Shown: positions 11,695-23,592, counted from the first letter of the stretch. The stretch is 64,000 nucleotides of DNA from Ancylostoma caninum (GCA_037903475.1 JBAJFG010000370.1:1230501-1294500), one strand, 5' to 3'. The notes: generated by a model from the sequence alone, not told the origin. Made by a program: numbers and translations.

Positions 11695-14600
11695 CACAAA
11701 AGATGGGTTACAAAAGCGAGTTTTTTCGGCATTCTAGTAAAGAATTACGCATCTCATTTGATCAGCTCTGTCAGCCGATTCTTCTCCTGAGAAAAATCTC
11801 AAAATTGCTCCTGATGTTGGAAATTCCAATTGACAATGTCGCTTAATATTGAACATTGCGTACACCGAGCATATTTTTTTTTTCATGGATAGGCAATCAG
11901 TGTTCGAGATCCGGTCGACCAATCTGGTTCGTCGCTTTCTGTACTTAATAATGTAGCCCTGAAAAAGCGCCGGAAAAAATGCAACTTTCAACACAAAAGC
12001 ACGTCATGATGTACCACGATCATCATATGCACATGAGAACTGAAGGATGTGGTGCATCATGTGTATCACATGGTCCGCAATGGGTTGAGGTGTGGCCTTG
12101 CAGGCTTCGAGGACATAAGTGGACTCCAAAGTGCGGTCAAATTCGCTGCTGCATGAAATCCTCAAATCCTCCACCACGTCTTGTCCCAGCTCATCTCCCC
12201 CCTCCCCCCCCCCACTCTTCCCTCTGAGCATTTTTAACGTCTGTATTATCCACATGGGAAACGGCAAGTATTGGTCTCCATGATGCGAGAAAATGAGGGA
12301 ACAAGATCCTCTATGCCTATAATAGTTAGCTAGCTACCATAATAGCTTCATGATTTGCCAGTTATACATAATACATCGAATACTGCTCGAGAGCACTACT
12401 CACTGAGCAGCCTTCCTTCGTGGTGCTACTATTTTACAGGCATGTTTAAAAAAGAATATTTTGCCAAGAAAGCTACAGCGACGTAATGAAAAGTCTCCTA
12501 AATTCATCCCACAGGTTTTGTGCGGCACCAATGTGTCATGCTCAATCAAGACACTTTGTAAGGAACTGTGAACACCGATAACTCTGAGAGTTTTATTGTT
12601 TCAACAAAACTCGTATATGTATTAGTTTTTGAAAGCAACAATAGCTTTAAGTTATACAGTTATTTCCCTTTCGAGTTCTTCTTTTTCGTCAATGTGCCAA
12701 GGTCAGGAGACTAGAATGCAGAGTCTTATCCATCTCTTCGCTTTGTGCTGAAGAAAGTGTCAAGAAAGCGTATAAATCTCACATCTTTTCCGTAGTAGAA
12801 GTATCCTGAGGCGCCAATTAAAATAGCTATCACCAGGAAAAATATAAGGTTCCGCCCAATTGCCCAGTGAAGATATCTGAAAACTAAATGCTATGACCTT
12901 TGCTAAAAAAAATTTTTTTACAGAGTATAGCTATAACGTTCCTTGAATAAGCAAGGAAGTCCCTCTACTCGATTGCCTTTTCTCAGACTTCTTTAATGAT
13001 GGAAACTCACTTTTTCGCTTCAGCACTTAGGTATGGTTTCGATGGTGGTTTCATACGTGCATGTGCAACATCCTGGAACCAAACTTGTTGTTGTTGACAC
13101 TGAATTTCGCTATATGGCAAACGGACCGAAGGCATCGACCGCATTTCATGTACTTGAAATAGCTCCTAAATTTTTCTCTAATCTTATTCACGGCATACTC
13201 GATTATTCAGGATTCCGCTTTATGGGTATGTGGGTCGGTCAGTGCCTCCAGTCCATGTGTCATATACTGGAGTTCGGTGACGCGGAACGTTTTGATCACT
13301 GCAAGATTTGTGTTTAGAAATTTACATGGAGTATTGAAGACATACATCGGCTTCAGTAATTTGTTCCTCTGCCGTTGGTGTCGGTTGATTTGCCCTTGAA
13401 CGTACAATATGAAAATGATTCAACAAGAGTTACCACCAAGAGCTCAACATAAAACGGTTCTACAGTTTCTGTTCGTTGTTCTGACAAGGAAATTATAACT
13501 GCCTGTAGTGAAAATTCGTAAGGAGTGATATCATAAGGGCAATTTATACCAGTTGCGTGCGTCAGTCCTTGTTAGTCGCACGCATCCATTTTCAAGGGAA
13601 TTTACATGATGACCGGTCAACACGGTATGCACATACTCAATGAAAAGATCGCGCGGATGCCGCGAAGTCGTAAACGCGTGCGTCTGAGCTGCGACCGCGA
13701 TGCGACTGGGCCCTATTCCTCATCATAGAGCCGCACCCCTCCAGCATAAGTTGCCCTAGCGACCTGCATTGATCCAGAATCTTTCTATGTAATGCAACAC
13801 TAAAGCTACTACCGCTTTCTCCCATTCTACCGTTATTAGAATACTGTAGTAATGCAGGGAGTGAAAATCTGTATCGATGGCAGACTAGTGAGGCTCTCAT
13901 CCTGTAGTCAAGTACTTACTAGTTGGAAGGGACCGACACGGCTTACAAATACATATATCTTGGAGTGAGTTTGCACGTAAATATTTTATCGTAAATCTGC
14001 ATGAAAAAATAGGTTTAACTTGCTGTGCAAAGCTATTGAGAGCAGTGTTCTGAAATGCATATGATAGTAGACGTCCCGTTGCAAATAGCTACTTCAACCA
14101 AGTATACTTTTCCTGCGCGCAACACGAACAACTTGAGAGTTCATGCATCGGTGCGATTCCACCGCAGCGATTATCATTGCACAACTTCTATAATTTTGTT
14201 GTAGGTACAAATATATCACTTCAGAGAAGAATGCATTGAAAAAAATCCTTACAGAGGGTTAGGAGATGACAAAGCGGATTTTGAAGTTTGTAAAAATAAC
14301 AATTCATGCGGGAGAGCCTCAAATATTGACTATAAGTACCTTTCGATCCATGGATACACACTGTAACAATACATGTGTGGTTTACATGTATTCGTTCGTG
14401 AAATTTCAGGCCCTAGCTCTCATGAAGGCAATTTGCCAGAGTAGGCAAAAATGCAACCGTTACAAGCCTCCTATCTGCTCAGGAATAGTATAATCAAAAC
14501 AGTGTGAACGTGTGTAGTTATGGGACATCAATTCATTTCTGGCTTTTATAGTACATCTGTGTTATATTGTCCTTCCCTTGTCTAAGAACGCGTCGTCATA

Positions 14601-16304
14601 TTGAAAATTTAAACATCGATTGCAATCCTCTCATAGTGTTTACTCACCTTACATCAGGAGGGAGGAATGTACCTGAAATATATACATTATCACAGGAAGT
14701 ATCTGACAACATAGTATCGGTTAGGTATATCATCTAAACTTCCGGTTTAGATCTTCAACTCCTCTCGACTTTTACCTATATTAGCGAGGTTATATTTCAA
14801 ACGTTTTTTTTTCCCTTAGTCTCAAGAGAGTCATTCTTCTTAAGCGCTGAGGGTGTCTTTCGTAGCATGCAAGTATGGGGTGGGCCATGAATACGGCAAC
14901 AAAGAGAAGGGTAATCAGAAAAAGATTTTCAAAACAATTTGGGGCACTGTCACATGGCTTATTGTCACATGTTCAATAACTTACATATGAATATAATACA
15001 AGAAAACATCCGAAGATATCCTATATCTGCTAGGAATCAGACCCTGAGACATCAAAGCAGCAGGCCGCGGCGCGCAAATTGTTGGCCAAAAGTTGTTGTT
15101 ATTTGCTATTTTTGAAGCTCCTTTCTGGAAATTCTCTAATCCGAAGTGGTTTTGAGCAAGCGCATATCTCAAGTACCGTGAAAACCTACTAGCACATTTG
15201 AACAAGTTTTGTGCAATTGAGGGGTCACTCGACAAAACCAGTGGGTCCTAAAATTTCTTGTTTCCCCCAGCTCTGAATAAGACGAAAAATGAGTTCCTGA
15301 GCACTCCCCTGGTAAATCATCTAGAGACAGTCTCTCGACTTAACATTACTTCAAGGCACAACATGAAAGCAGAACACTAGTTCTAACCGTGTTTTTGACC
15401 CACCCTGTATGTATTAGAAGCATTCTCGAAATCATTTGAAGATGATGCTCCAGCGCAGTGAGGCTAGTTTGTGGTTTTAACATTGACAGAATCGACCATG
15501 TAAGGGAGTAAGCCGAATTCCGGAAGCTTGGAAGCCTTTGATTGGAGTCATTGAGTCGGAAAAGGTTTTATCACCACTCATAAATCATCCTTCATCTAAA
15601 ATTGCTTCCTCATACTTCATCGCATTGGTATTAATCGATGGCTTGTTAACATTCATTTCAAAAAACATTCCGTGATCAGGGCGCGCCGAGTAACTCTTAA
15701 CGAACTTTTTGCCGAAGAAACGAGTTAAAGAGTGGTCCAGAATGCTTAAATCTGGCGACACAAATTTCACTTATGAACAAGCAGAAGGTGGACCATCAAA
15801 TTTCGAGTAGCACGAGCACCTCAAGCGGCAACGATTTTGATACGTATCGATATTCACAGGCAGCAGTGACGCCAGTTATGCTCCGAAATCGCTAAGTATC
15901 GAAGGCGATGTTGTTTGCCGCGGCGATATACGAGGACCGTTTGGAAAGTTTCCGGAATCAGCACCAAGGAGCTGTTATTTTCAAAAATTTCCATGCAAAT
16001 CTGTTCAAGGGTCCCTCAAATGAATTGGCTGTGAGTGTCAATCCGATCTGACAAAGTCTCTGCTTTTGATAGGGGGATCAAGGCAATCAACCGCGACTGC
16101 GCGCAGTTACAGAGAGATGTTAAATCTAGGTAATCAATATTTTTTTTTCAATTTTAAGAGAAAACCGCAACTCAAAGGCAGCACCCATGACAAATTTCAT
16201 GTTCGAAATTCTGGATGTTTTAGAGTCTGGACGATAGTTCCAGTAATTCTACACAAGTTGCAACGCTGGAGGCATCCGTATTCCCAAAATATAACAAGTT
16301 AGAC
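11695..16304. other. Long stretch without a confident gene
   Basis: No gene model with consistent splice phases was found. A minus-strand frame at 12004-12240 reads like protein (SCSSEFDRTLESTYVLEACK) and may be an exon or relic. A GC-rich patch near 13637-13900 has an open minus frame without domains. The rest is AT-rich with homopolymers. Confidence 0.4.
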
Positions 16305-16625
16305 TGGGGCCCGTAGTAAAGCGTCATGGCAGTGAGATGAGCTCCAAAACACACTACCACGCTTCAGGGGATGATTGCATGCCAGCTCCACGGGGTATAG
16401 GATAGCAGATCGTTGCGAGCCATGTCACTACTGTTAGAGCACGCCTTTGCGAATAGGGGCGATAATCGCCCTTCTGGAAGCTCGTTGGCTTTTCCACCTG
16501 TGAAAATAGTGAGAAAGGCTAGTAGACGCAGAATTAGCTACACCGACCGTTTCACTCTGCGTCTACTCATCTCTCCCACTCTTTCTACAGCATGAAAAGG
16601 CGATCAGCTCGTAAAAGGGCGACTA
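16305..16625. mobile_element. Relic with the GGCCCGTAGTAAAG terminal repeat
   Basis: The left end CTGGGGCCCGTAGTAAAG plus about 70 bp of loosely similar sequence match the inverted right end of the element at 43547-44199. Inside are short palindromes such as AGTAGACGCAGA...TCTGCGTCTACT and GGGCGATAATCGCCC. A matching right end was not found, so this is a partial or rearranged copy. Confidence 0.55.
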
Positions 16626-17584
16626 TCTCCTCTGTTGCCACTTAGTTGTATTAGATTTCGAATCGAAACTGTGATCTATGTTGAAGAATAGCTTTAATCG
16701 CTACACTGTGGCCACGAAAGATGCAATGAAAACAGTAGGTTGGACACGAAGAATGGATTCTGAAAAAGAAAGTGCCGTTTACTGAGGTAGAATGGGGACG
16801 GCGTCCGTTTTGGGAGTTCCAGGGGATTGATGGGAAAGCCCTCGCAACTAAATATTAGCCAAAATTTTTAGAAGTTCAAGCTGTGGTAATCCGAGCGACA
16901 CGCGCGGATTTCAACAGAAAAAAATAGGCCCCACGTACGTCAGCATGACCGCACGAGCAGGTGTTATGGCTCATCAAAAAAAAACTTCCAATAATGAAGT
17001 CCATTGAACGATATTTATGCATTCGCTTTCTCGCACCTGCATCTGTCCTTAAATCTTAACATCTTCTCGTCAGGGGCAAGATTCCGATCAAGAGACGAGT
17101 TAATCATGGCTTCATCCTATTACTCTGAGTACATCGGAATAATCCCTTCTAGAGAGACAATGAAAAATTAGACACAGACCAGACCAAGTGTATTCGAGGG
17201 GATTGAGTTATGAAATAAGATACTGATTGCGTCAGATTCATTTACTCTTCATTGTCATTCCGGAAACTTGCCAAACCGCCCTCGTAGAGTGCTAAATTCT
17301 ATGCGAAATATAGTGGAAGCATCTCGAGCTGATTTGCATCATTGTCACTGGGCAATGCTTCAATTTTGCTCCAAAAACACAGGAGAAAAAGTGATTTACT
17401 ATAAGTCATTGTTGCTCTGTCGAGAGTTTGTATCGTTAGTGTTCCAGCGTAGAAAATCAATGTTCACTCACCTTTCCGTAAGTCATCGATTAGACACTTG
17501 TAATAGAAGGCGTGCTCTTCCTGCTGAGCAATGAACCTCTGAAGATAAGGCCTATGTAATTCTTTTTTTCTTCTGCAAGGATAT
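16626..17584. other. Unassigned sequence
   Basis: I see no supported gene, repeat boundary or RNA gene in this stretch. Confidence 0.4.
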
Positions 17585-17989
17585 TTACACACGCTTGCAT
17601 TTTTTCAGAAGCGAGCCCGACGCGCTCCAATACCCATTTGTCGACCTGCTTCGATTTTTTAAAGTTAAGCTATTTTTCTTGTATTCTGGGTGTTCTTTTT
17701 TGAAGTCGACAGGACCTAATGTTCGCTCCTGGTTGTGGAAAATGTTAGGTGGGCGCTTATATCCAAAGGGTGCTTCGTAAAACCTTGTGTTTTCAAAGTG
17801 GGCTTCGTTTTTATGTGAACCAACAACAAGCTGATGTGAGGGGCCTGCCGACGACGACCTATTCTTTTCACTTGATACGTACAGAAGCCAGTGTCGCCGC
17901 TTCGCGAAAACTGAAAACGCTGTACTCCTCGACAAGCATAACAGCAGCCTCGCCTTCAGTTTCTCTGTTAAATCAGAGAGCTTTGTCTC

Positions 17990-18139
17990 TGATAACTGTG
18001 CAGCACGAACGCAGCCCGAACGCATATTGGTTCCGTTAGAAACGCTAGCAGCAACGGTCCTCATTTGCTGCCATCCCTCAGCAATTGCTGCTAAAGGGAC
18101 GAAAGGTTGAGCAGCAATCGAGGAGAGGATAGCAGCAAC
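17990..18139. repeat. Foldback repeat, left arm and spacer, interrupted by BEL element B
   Basis: The arm at about 17993-18062 (GCAGCACGAACGCAGCCCGAA ... GAAACGCTAGCAGCAACGG) is the near-perfect reverse complement of 24159-24227, just right of the BEL element. Without the insertion the two arms would be about 80 bp apart, so the retrotransposon landed at the edge of a palindrome. Which element the foldback belongs to is unknown. Confidence 0.7.
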
Positions 18140-18144
18140 TGAGA

Positions 18145-18525
18145 TGTTGTGAACAACCTAAGATATTATCTAAGATATTGTATAAGGTTTACTTCTCATG
18201 TCAAGGAAATACGTCGTTCTGTCAACGACATATATTGTCCGTAGGTAATATCCACTGGCACTTATGCGTGCCCTAGTTTCTCAAGTAATTGGGGTATGAT
18301 CCCCTATCATTCAGGTGTTAATAGGGCGCGGTACCGACTTTGAACATTCCCCTATCTGGCCCCCTGTGGCAAACTCACACCTAGTAGGTCGGCACCGCCC
18401 CCTGTATTCTGCATATAAACCCCCATTTGGTCACTGTATTGACTATTCGCTCTACTCGACGAACCTATCGTCGACGGGTTGTTAATAAAGCCTTATTAAC
18501 AATCTTCTCTACCACGTACCACACA
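18145..18525 (+). repeat. 5' LTR of BEL element B
   Basis: It begins TGTTGTGAAC and ends ACCACACA (TG...CA). It carries TATAAA at about 18413 and AATAAAG at about 18484 near its 3' end, which are candidate promoter and polyadenylation elements. It is identical by eye to 23773-24153. Confidence 0.95.
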
Positions 18526-18526
18526 T

Positions 18527-18540
18527 TGGTGCATCGGCCG
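18527..18540 (+). promoter_or_regulatory. Primer binding site, complementary to the 3' end of tRNA-Gly
   Basis: TGGTGCATCGGCCG starts one base after the 5' LTR. It is complementary to the CCA-tailed 3' end of nematode tRNA-Gly(GCC), as I know that tRNA; the match breaks at the next base. This would prime minus-strand DNA synthesis. Confidence 0.8.
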
Positions 18541-18559
18541 TGGTAGCCTACCCCAGCCA

Positions 18560-19480
18560 ACGTTCTGTCCCCGCGAGTCCTCCCTGAGGAACCGGATAGA
18601 ACTAGGCTTCAGCACTCTTCTAGCTTGTGTGTCCTCCCTGAGGAACGAGAAGAGTGCTTCAACTCAGTTCTTGTGCGCGAGTCCTCCCTGAGGAACCGCA
18701 AGAACAGAGGCTGCTCATTCCTGAGCCTATCTCTAACGAGAACAGGAAGAGCTTGAAATTCTTTCCACTCCAAAGGAAAGTCTTTCATCTGCCTTTGCTA
18801 TTCCTGCCTGAGGAATACAAGGCACGAAAGTCGCTCTCGCTTGCGAATCCTCCCTGAGGAACCGCGAGACCGACTCTACTCCCTTCTTGAGTTCTCTCCA
18901 CAGAGAATTCGAAGGAGTATCAGTTCTTTGCTTCACAGCAAGAACTTCAACAGCCTTTTGCGATTCCTCCCTGAGGAACTCTAAGGCAAAGTTCGTTCTC
19001 AGCCACGAATTCCTCCCTGAGGAACTTCGAGAACGCAACTTTCTCGCTCCCTTCTTGAGTTCTCTTCACAGAGAATTCGAAGGAGTGTAAGTTCCTTGCT
19101 TCACAGCAAGAACTTCAACAGCCTTTTGCGATTCCTCCCTGAGGAACTCTAAGGCAAAAAGTTCGTTCTAATTCACGAGTCCTCCCTGAGGAAACTCGAG
19201 AACGCAACTTTCTCACTTCCTTCTTGAGTTCTCTTCACAGAGAATTCGAAGGAGTGTCAGTTCTTTGCAACTCCGGCAAAAGAACTTCAACAGCTTTTTG
19301 CGATTCCTCCCTGAGGAACCCTAAAGCAAAAAAGTTCGCTCAAACTTACGAGTCCTCCCTGAGGAACCTCGAAAGCGCAACTTTTTTGCCGTTAGTTCTC
19401 TTCACAGAGAATTCAAAGGAGTCTAAGTTCAAGCGAAGAACTTTTTCTGTGATTCCTCCCTGAGGAATCTTTCTCTTCCT
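18560..19480 (+). repeat. Leader hairpin train of BEL element B
   Basis: Twelve copies of the apex TCCTCCCTGAGGA (one variant) have cores starting at 18579, 18633, 18683, 18803 (variant), 18849, 18966, 19012, 19134, 19181, 19306, 19354 and 19455. The apex itself folds (TTCCTC, loop, GAGGAA), and each copy sits inside its own longer stem, for example AGCACTCTTCT...AGAAGAGTGCT. Between them is a second class with loop TCAC: TTCTCT-TCAC-AGAGAA and TTTGCT-TCAC-AGCAAG. From 18881 the hairpins are ordered in a roughly 168-bp tandem unit repeated about 3.5 times. No conserved reading frame crosses the block. Confidence 0.9.
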
Positions 19481-19594
19481 TCCTCAAGAAAAGGAACGAG
19501 ACACAAGAAGTCCCGCGTGGCAGGAAACACTCTACCTTCTGGATCAAGAGCGAATAACCTCACCAACTCGAGGAAAACTACAAAAGATCCGAAG

Positions 19595-22500
19595 ATGACG
19601 GAAATTCAAGTGTTTAAGACAAGGATCACGAGCGCTTGCGCATTTCTCAACACGAATCAAGCTGAAATGAATCAGCTTGATCAACCATTCGCATTCCCTA
19701 CCGACAAAAAGGACTGCCAGAGCTATATAAGAGAGAAAATGACATCTGTAAACCATCTGCAAAGACGAATAAAGAATGCCAAGGATCATCTCGACGCTCA
19801 AATCACAGCCGCCATCAGCAGTATCAATACTCGTCTGGAACAAAAGGAGCGAGAAAAACTGATGAGCGAACTGAATAAACATCTGGAATCAGACTCGAAC
19901 AGTCTCGACTTCACGACTATGCAATGGCTGAACCAAATCGAGTTCAGAAAAGAGGAATTGACACAGCAAAGTGAACTCATCACTGCATCTCTTCCAGTGG
20001 GAAGAGCGTCCACTTCCAGCAACGACAATCCGGATTGGACAAGCAGTAGCTCAACGCAACCAGAACGGACCGAACGAAGCATTCAGATCCGTCGTCCTCT
20101 CCTCGAAGTACCACCTTTCTCAGGAAACTTTCGAGAATTTAACGCATTCTGGTCCGTCTTCGAGTCCTTAATCCACAACGATAGGGAGATTTCGGACACA
20201 GAAAAATTCCTCTTCCTGAAGCAAGCCTTGAGAGGAAAAGCAGCTGCGGCAATCCAGTGCCTCCCTGTTATAGGGGAAAAATACCAAACAGCTGTAAATA
20301 CCCTCAAGAAGAACTTCGACAAATCAGCAAGCATGGCCGACATCCTCATAAACGAGATTGAACGGCTACCAAGAGCTAAAGGAGAACCACATAGCTGCAG
20401 AGATACCTTTGAAGCAATCAACTCTCGTATGAGTCATCTGGAACAAACAGGAATTCCGATGAACGCCGATCGGATGTGGCGACGTCTTATCCTCTCAAAG
20501 TTCCCAGAATTCGTCTGCAGAACAGTCATTCAAAAGGAGAACGAAGCTGGAAACGCATTCGATGTGAATGACATTATCACGGCAATTGATGACATCATTG
20601 CCTTACAAGAGACCACCTCACTCACCACCAAAACCCTCTTCGATGTGGGACAAACCAGAAACACCATTGAAAGGCAAAATGGACGGACAGAGAAACGCTT
20701 CACAGAAAAACGTTTCAAAACCACGTGCTTATGTGGTGGAACGCATCCACCACAATTCTGCAAGAAATTCAGCACTGTCGAATCTCGTCGTGAAGAGGCT
20801 CGGAGACAAAGAGCATGTTGGAAATGCTTCGACAAAAGCCACAACTCACGAGATTGCAGAAACTTTGGACCCTGTCCGAAATGCAATGATGCCCACCATT
20901 CAGCACTTTGCTCTTCGAGAAGGACCGAACCAGAGACAATGCACATGCCAAAGCCACGACCCTGGCAACCAGCTATGAGAGACAACCAACAATTCTCTTC
21001 GAGGCCTGCGAACCAGACACCTTCAAATCGACAGAAGCAGCCTCAGTCGAGACCTGGAAGGGAGACAAATACTGTTCAAACCCATCAGAACTCCACCTCT
21101 CCCGCAATGGATTTGTCACTCGATTCGAAGGCTCAAACATTCAACCAGTACGTCCTCCAGATCGCCTCAGCAATGATCTTCAATGAAGCCGAACAGGACT
21201 ACGAGTCAGTGACAATGCTCCTTGACTCAGGAGCCCAAAGAAGCTTCATCAAGTCGCATGTCAGCAACACACTGAAGCTGCCAACCATCAGTTCTACATC
21301 ATTCACTACTACGGGAATGGGTGAACTGAGAGAGACCTTCACTTCAAGTGAAGTACCTATCACCCTTAAAGGGTTACATGGCACGAAAAAGCTCCAACGT
21401 TTGTCGGTTTATACCAAGGAAAGACTGACCGCCAAAACGAGGACTGCAGAATTGTCTAAAGAAGACAAGCGCTTCATCAAAGACAAAAGGATCACGCTAG
21501 CCCAAGATGATCTCAAGTGTTCCGATGTCTCTCCAGACCTGCTCATCGGACAGGACCTATTGAGCACCATAATCGATCACAGTGCTCCTATCCTTCATCT
21601 TCCATCTGGACTTATCCTAACACCCACAGTGTTTGGATACACGATCTCCGGAACTAGCGAAGCTCATCTGTCCAGTGATACAAGCTCAGCGAGCAGCTCA
21701 CTCATAGTCGCTACACCCTTTGTAACATCACCAAGGGACGACTACAAAAAGGACATCAAACACCTGTATGAACTCGAATCTCTTGGCCTAAACATCAGTA
21801 ATGATTCTCACGAGGCATCTATGATCAAGTTCATGAACAACTACAGGAAATCAATCGTCATACAGAATGGAAGAATAACTGCTGGATTCCCATTCACGGA
21901 AGACGTTGCAAACCTCAGCGACAATTTTAACGTCGCGATTAGACGATTCCAAAGTCTCTTCAAAGTCCTTCAAGGAGACACCGAAAAGATGTTCCTTTAC
22001 AACGATACGCTCATGGATTATCTCAAAGAAGGAATCATAGAAGACTGCAACAATGCTGGAACTGGAATTGCCACATTCTACCTTCCTCACAGGCATGTAT
22101 GGACACCGTCAAAATCAACGAAACTCAGAGTGGTTTTCGATGCATCGTCTCATGCCAAGGACCAGCTTAGCCTGAACGATGTGGTATATGAAGGATACTC
22201 TCTTTCACCTCTGATCCACGAGATTCTGCTGAGGTTTCGAACACATCAATACACGATGACGGCCGATATTCAAAAGGCATTCCTACAAATACGTCTGCCT
22301 GAGGACCACAGAGATGTTACTCGTTTCCTATGGGTGAAGGATCTCAGCAAACCAGCACAAGGATCCAATCTGCGATACTTCCGATTCTGCAGAGTTCCAT
22401 TTGGAGTGAATGCTGGACCAGCAATACTAAACCAATCATTGCTGAAACACATCGAAGAAACGTCATCAGTACTAGGACAGGAACTGTCGAACTCACTCTA

Positions 22501-23050
22501 CGTAGACAACGTTCTGCTAGAAGGCGAAACTCCAGACGAGCTACTAGCAAAGTATGAAGAGTCAAAGAAGATATTCTCATCCATTGGAATGAACCTTCGC
22601 GACTACCTCTCTAATAATGTCGAAGTCAACAAAAGGATCAGGGGATATGACAGAGCCACCAACTCTTCAACGAAAATTCTCGGAATTTGTTGGAACTCCA
22701 CAGACGATACGATTTCATTCAAATGTAACGACAAAGGAAGCGGCAAGATTTCGAAACGGACTGTGCTAAGCCAGATCAACGGATACTGCTACGATCCTCT
22801 CGGCTTACTCACTCCTTTGATGACGCCTGCTAAAGTGTTCCTCCAAGACCTGCACAAGCAGAAGTACGGATGGGACACTGAACTGCTGCAAACAGATCAG
22901 GAAACCTGGAGATCCATCAAAACCAACATCAGCGGTTTCGAAAAAGAGCTGCCAAGGAAGATCTCTGTAGACACGGCCGCAAGCCACACGGTTTCTGTGT
23001 TTGTCGACAGCTCCAAAAGAGTCAAAAGAGAGGAAGAGTCCAAGGGATAA
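19595..23050 (+). CDS. Gag-protease-reverse transcriptase polyprotein of BEL element B, truncated
   Basis: One frame of 1,151 codons from the first in-frame ATG; 26 further codons upstream lack an ATG. Gag has helical and coiled-coil-like N-terminal sequence, a core with PPFSGNFREFNAFW (DUF1759-like), and zinc-knuckle motifs at about residues 377-440 (CWKCFDKSHNSRDC, CPKCNDAHHSALC). A retropepsin with LLDSGAQRSFI lies near residue 543. RT shows RVVFDASSH, KAFLQIRL, FGVNAGPA and catalytic YVDN near residue 968, followed by a connection domain. The frame enters RNase H (VFVDSSKR) and stops 14 codons later at a deletion junction near 23020. The frame up to there is intact, in keeping with a recent insertion. 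Gag and RT could still be made; integration would need help in trans. Confidence 0.95.
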   Translation: MTEIQVFKTRITSACAFLNTNQAEMNQLDQPFAFPTDKKDCQSYIREKMTSVNHLQRRIKNAKDHLDAQITAAISSINTRLEQKEREKLMSELNKHLESDSNSLDFTTMQWLNQIEFRKEELTQQSELITASLPVGRASTSSNDNPDWTSSSSTQPERTERSIQIRRPLLEVPPFSGNFREFNAFWSVFESLIHNDREISDTEKFLFLKQALRGKAAAAIQCLPVIGEKYQTAVNTLKKNFDKSASMADILINEIERLPRAKGEPHSCRDTFEAINSRMSHLEQTGIPMNADRMWRRLILSKFPEFVCRTVIQKENEAGNAFDVNDIITAIDDIIALQETTSLTTKTLFDVGQTRNTIERQNGRTEKRFTEKRFKTTCLCGGTHPPQFCKKFSTVESRREEARRQRACWKCFDKSHNSRDCRNFGPCPKCNDAHHSALCSSRRTEPETMHMPKPRPWQPAMRDNQQFSSRPANQTPSNRQKQPQSRPGRETNTVQTHQNSTSPAMDLSLDSKAQTFNQYVLQIASAMIFNEAEQDYESVTMLLDSGAQRSFIKSHVSNTLKLPTISSTSFTTTGMGELRETFTSSEVPITLKGLHGTKKLQRLSVYTKERLTAKTRTAELSKEDKRFIKDKRITLAQDDLKCSDVSPDLLIGQDLLSTIIDHSAPILHLPSGLILTPTVFGYTISGTSEAHLSSDTSSASSSLIVATPFVTSPRDDYKKDIKHLYELESLGLNISNDSHEASMIKFMNNYRKSIVIQNGRITAGFPFTEDVANLSDNFNVAIRRFQSLFKVLQGDTEKMFLYNDTLMDYLKEGIIEDCNNAGTGIATFYLPHRHVWTPSKSTKLRVVFDASSHAKDQLSLNDVVYEGYSLSPLIHEILLRFRTHQYTMTADIQKAFLQIRLPEDHRDVTRFLWVKDLSKPAQGSNLRYFRFCRVPFGVNAGPAILNQSLLKHIEETSSVLGQELSNSLYVDNVLLEGETPDELLAKYEESKKIFSSIGMNLRDYLSNNVEVNKRIRGYDRATNSSTKILGICWNSTDDTISFKCNDKGSGKISKRTVLSQINGYCYDPLGLLTPLMTPAKVFLQDLHKQKYGWDTELLQTDQETWRSIKTNISGFEKELPRKISVDTAASHTVSVFVDSSKRVKREEESKG

Positions 23051-23592
23051 GCCATGAATCCGTCGCAGACTTGACCATCGGCACTTCCGTGCAGTACCAA
23101 ACGGACAACCTGGTCGACTACATGGACTGTGATATATCCGCAACACCACTGCATGGATGCTACAATTGTTTGAGTGGAGCAGAAGTAATCTTCTCGTGCT
23201 TCTCAAAGCAACCGATCATGGTAGAAGTCAACTGCGAACGCCACATGTTTGCAGCCGTGTGTAATTCGTCTACGTCGCACACTTCGGTTACGATACATGC
23301 CACACTACCGAAGTTCAAGGAAGCCTGCTGGGTACAATGTGGACCATCACTTCACAACATCACCTTATCCGGAACGCTTGCGTATCACGCACCATGGATA
23401 CAGTCCAACAACAAGCAAGGAAACAAACACGCCAACTACGTCGACATGTTCAACTACCCTAACCTGGAGCACCTCCTGGATGTTGCGATGGAGAACTGGA
23501 AAACAGCTGTCATGACGTTCGTCGCCGTTGCTGTTTTCATCGGCATGGGAACTCTTATGGTTCCGAAACTAGTCGCAAAACTCGTGTGTTAG
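23020..23592 (+). pseudogene. Env-like C-terminal remnant of BEL element B
   Basis: A frame different from pol has no start codon of its own and ends in TAG. It is rich in cysteine (DYMDCDI, GCYNCLSG, IFSCFS, CWVQCG) and ends with a hydrophobic segment (AVMTFVAVAVFIGMGTLMV) and short tail, the layout of the membrane-proximal part of a class II-type env glycoprotein carried by some nematode BEL/Pao elements. Only the C-terminal part is left; the N-terminal part was lost together with integrase. Coding similarity seems to begin at about 23037, just after the junction with RNase H. It cannot act as an entry protein in this state. The family assignment is from cysteine pattern and position, not from a search. 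Confidence 0.7.

Noticed and set aside
18560..19480. Regularly spaced repeats resembling a CRISPR array
   Set aside because: The repeats are palindromic hairpin apices with complementary, not unique, spacers. They lie in a retrotransposon leader of a eukaryote, without cas genes.
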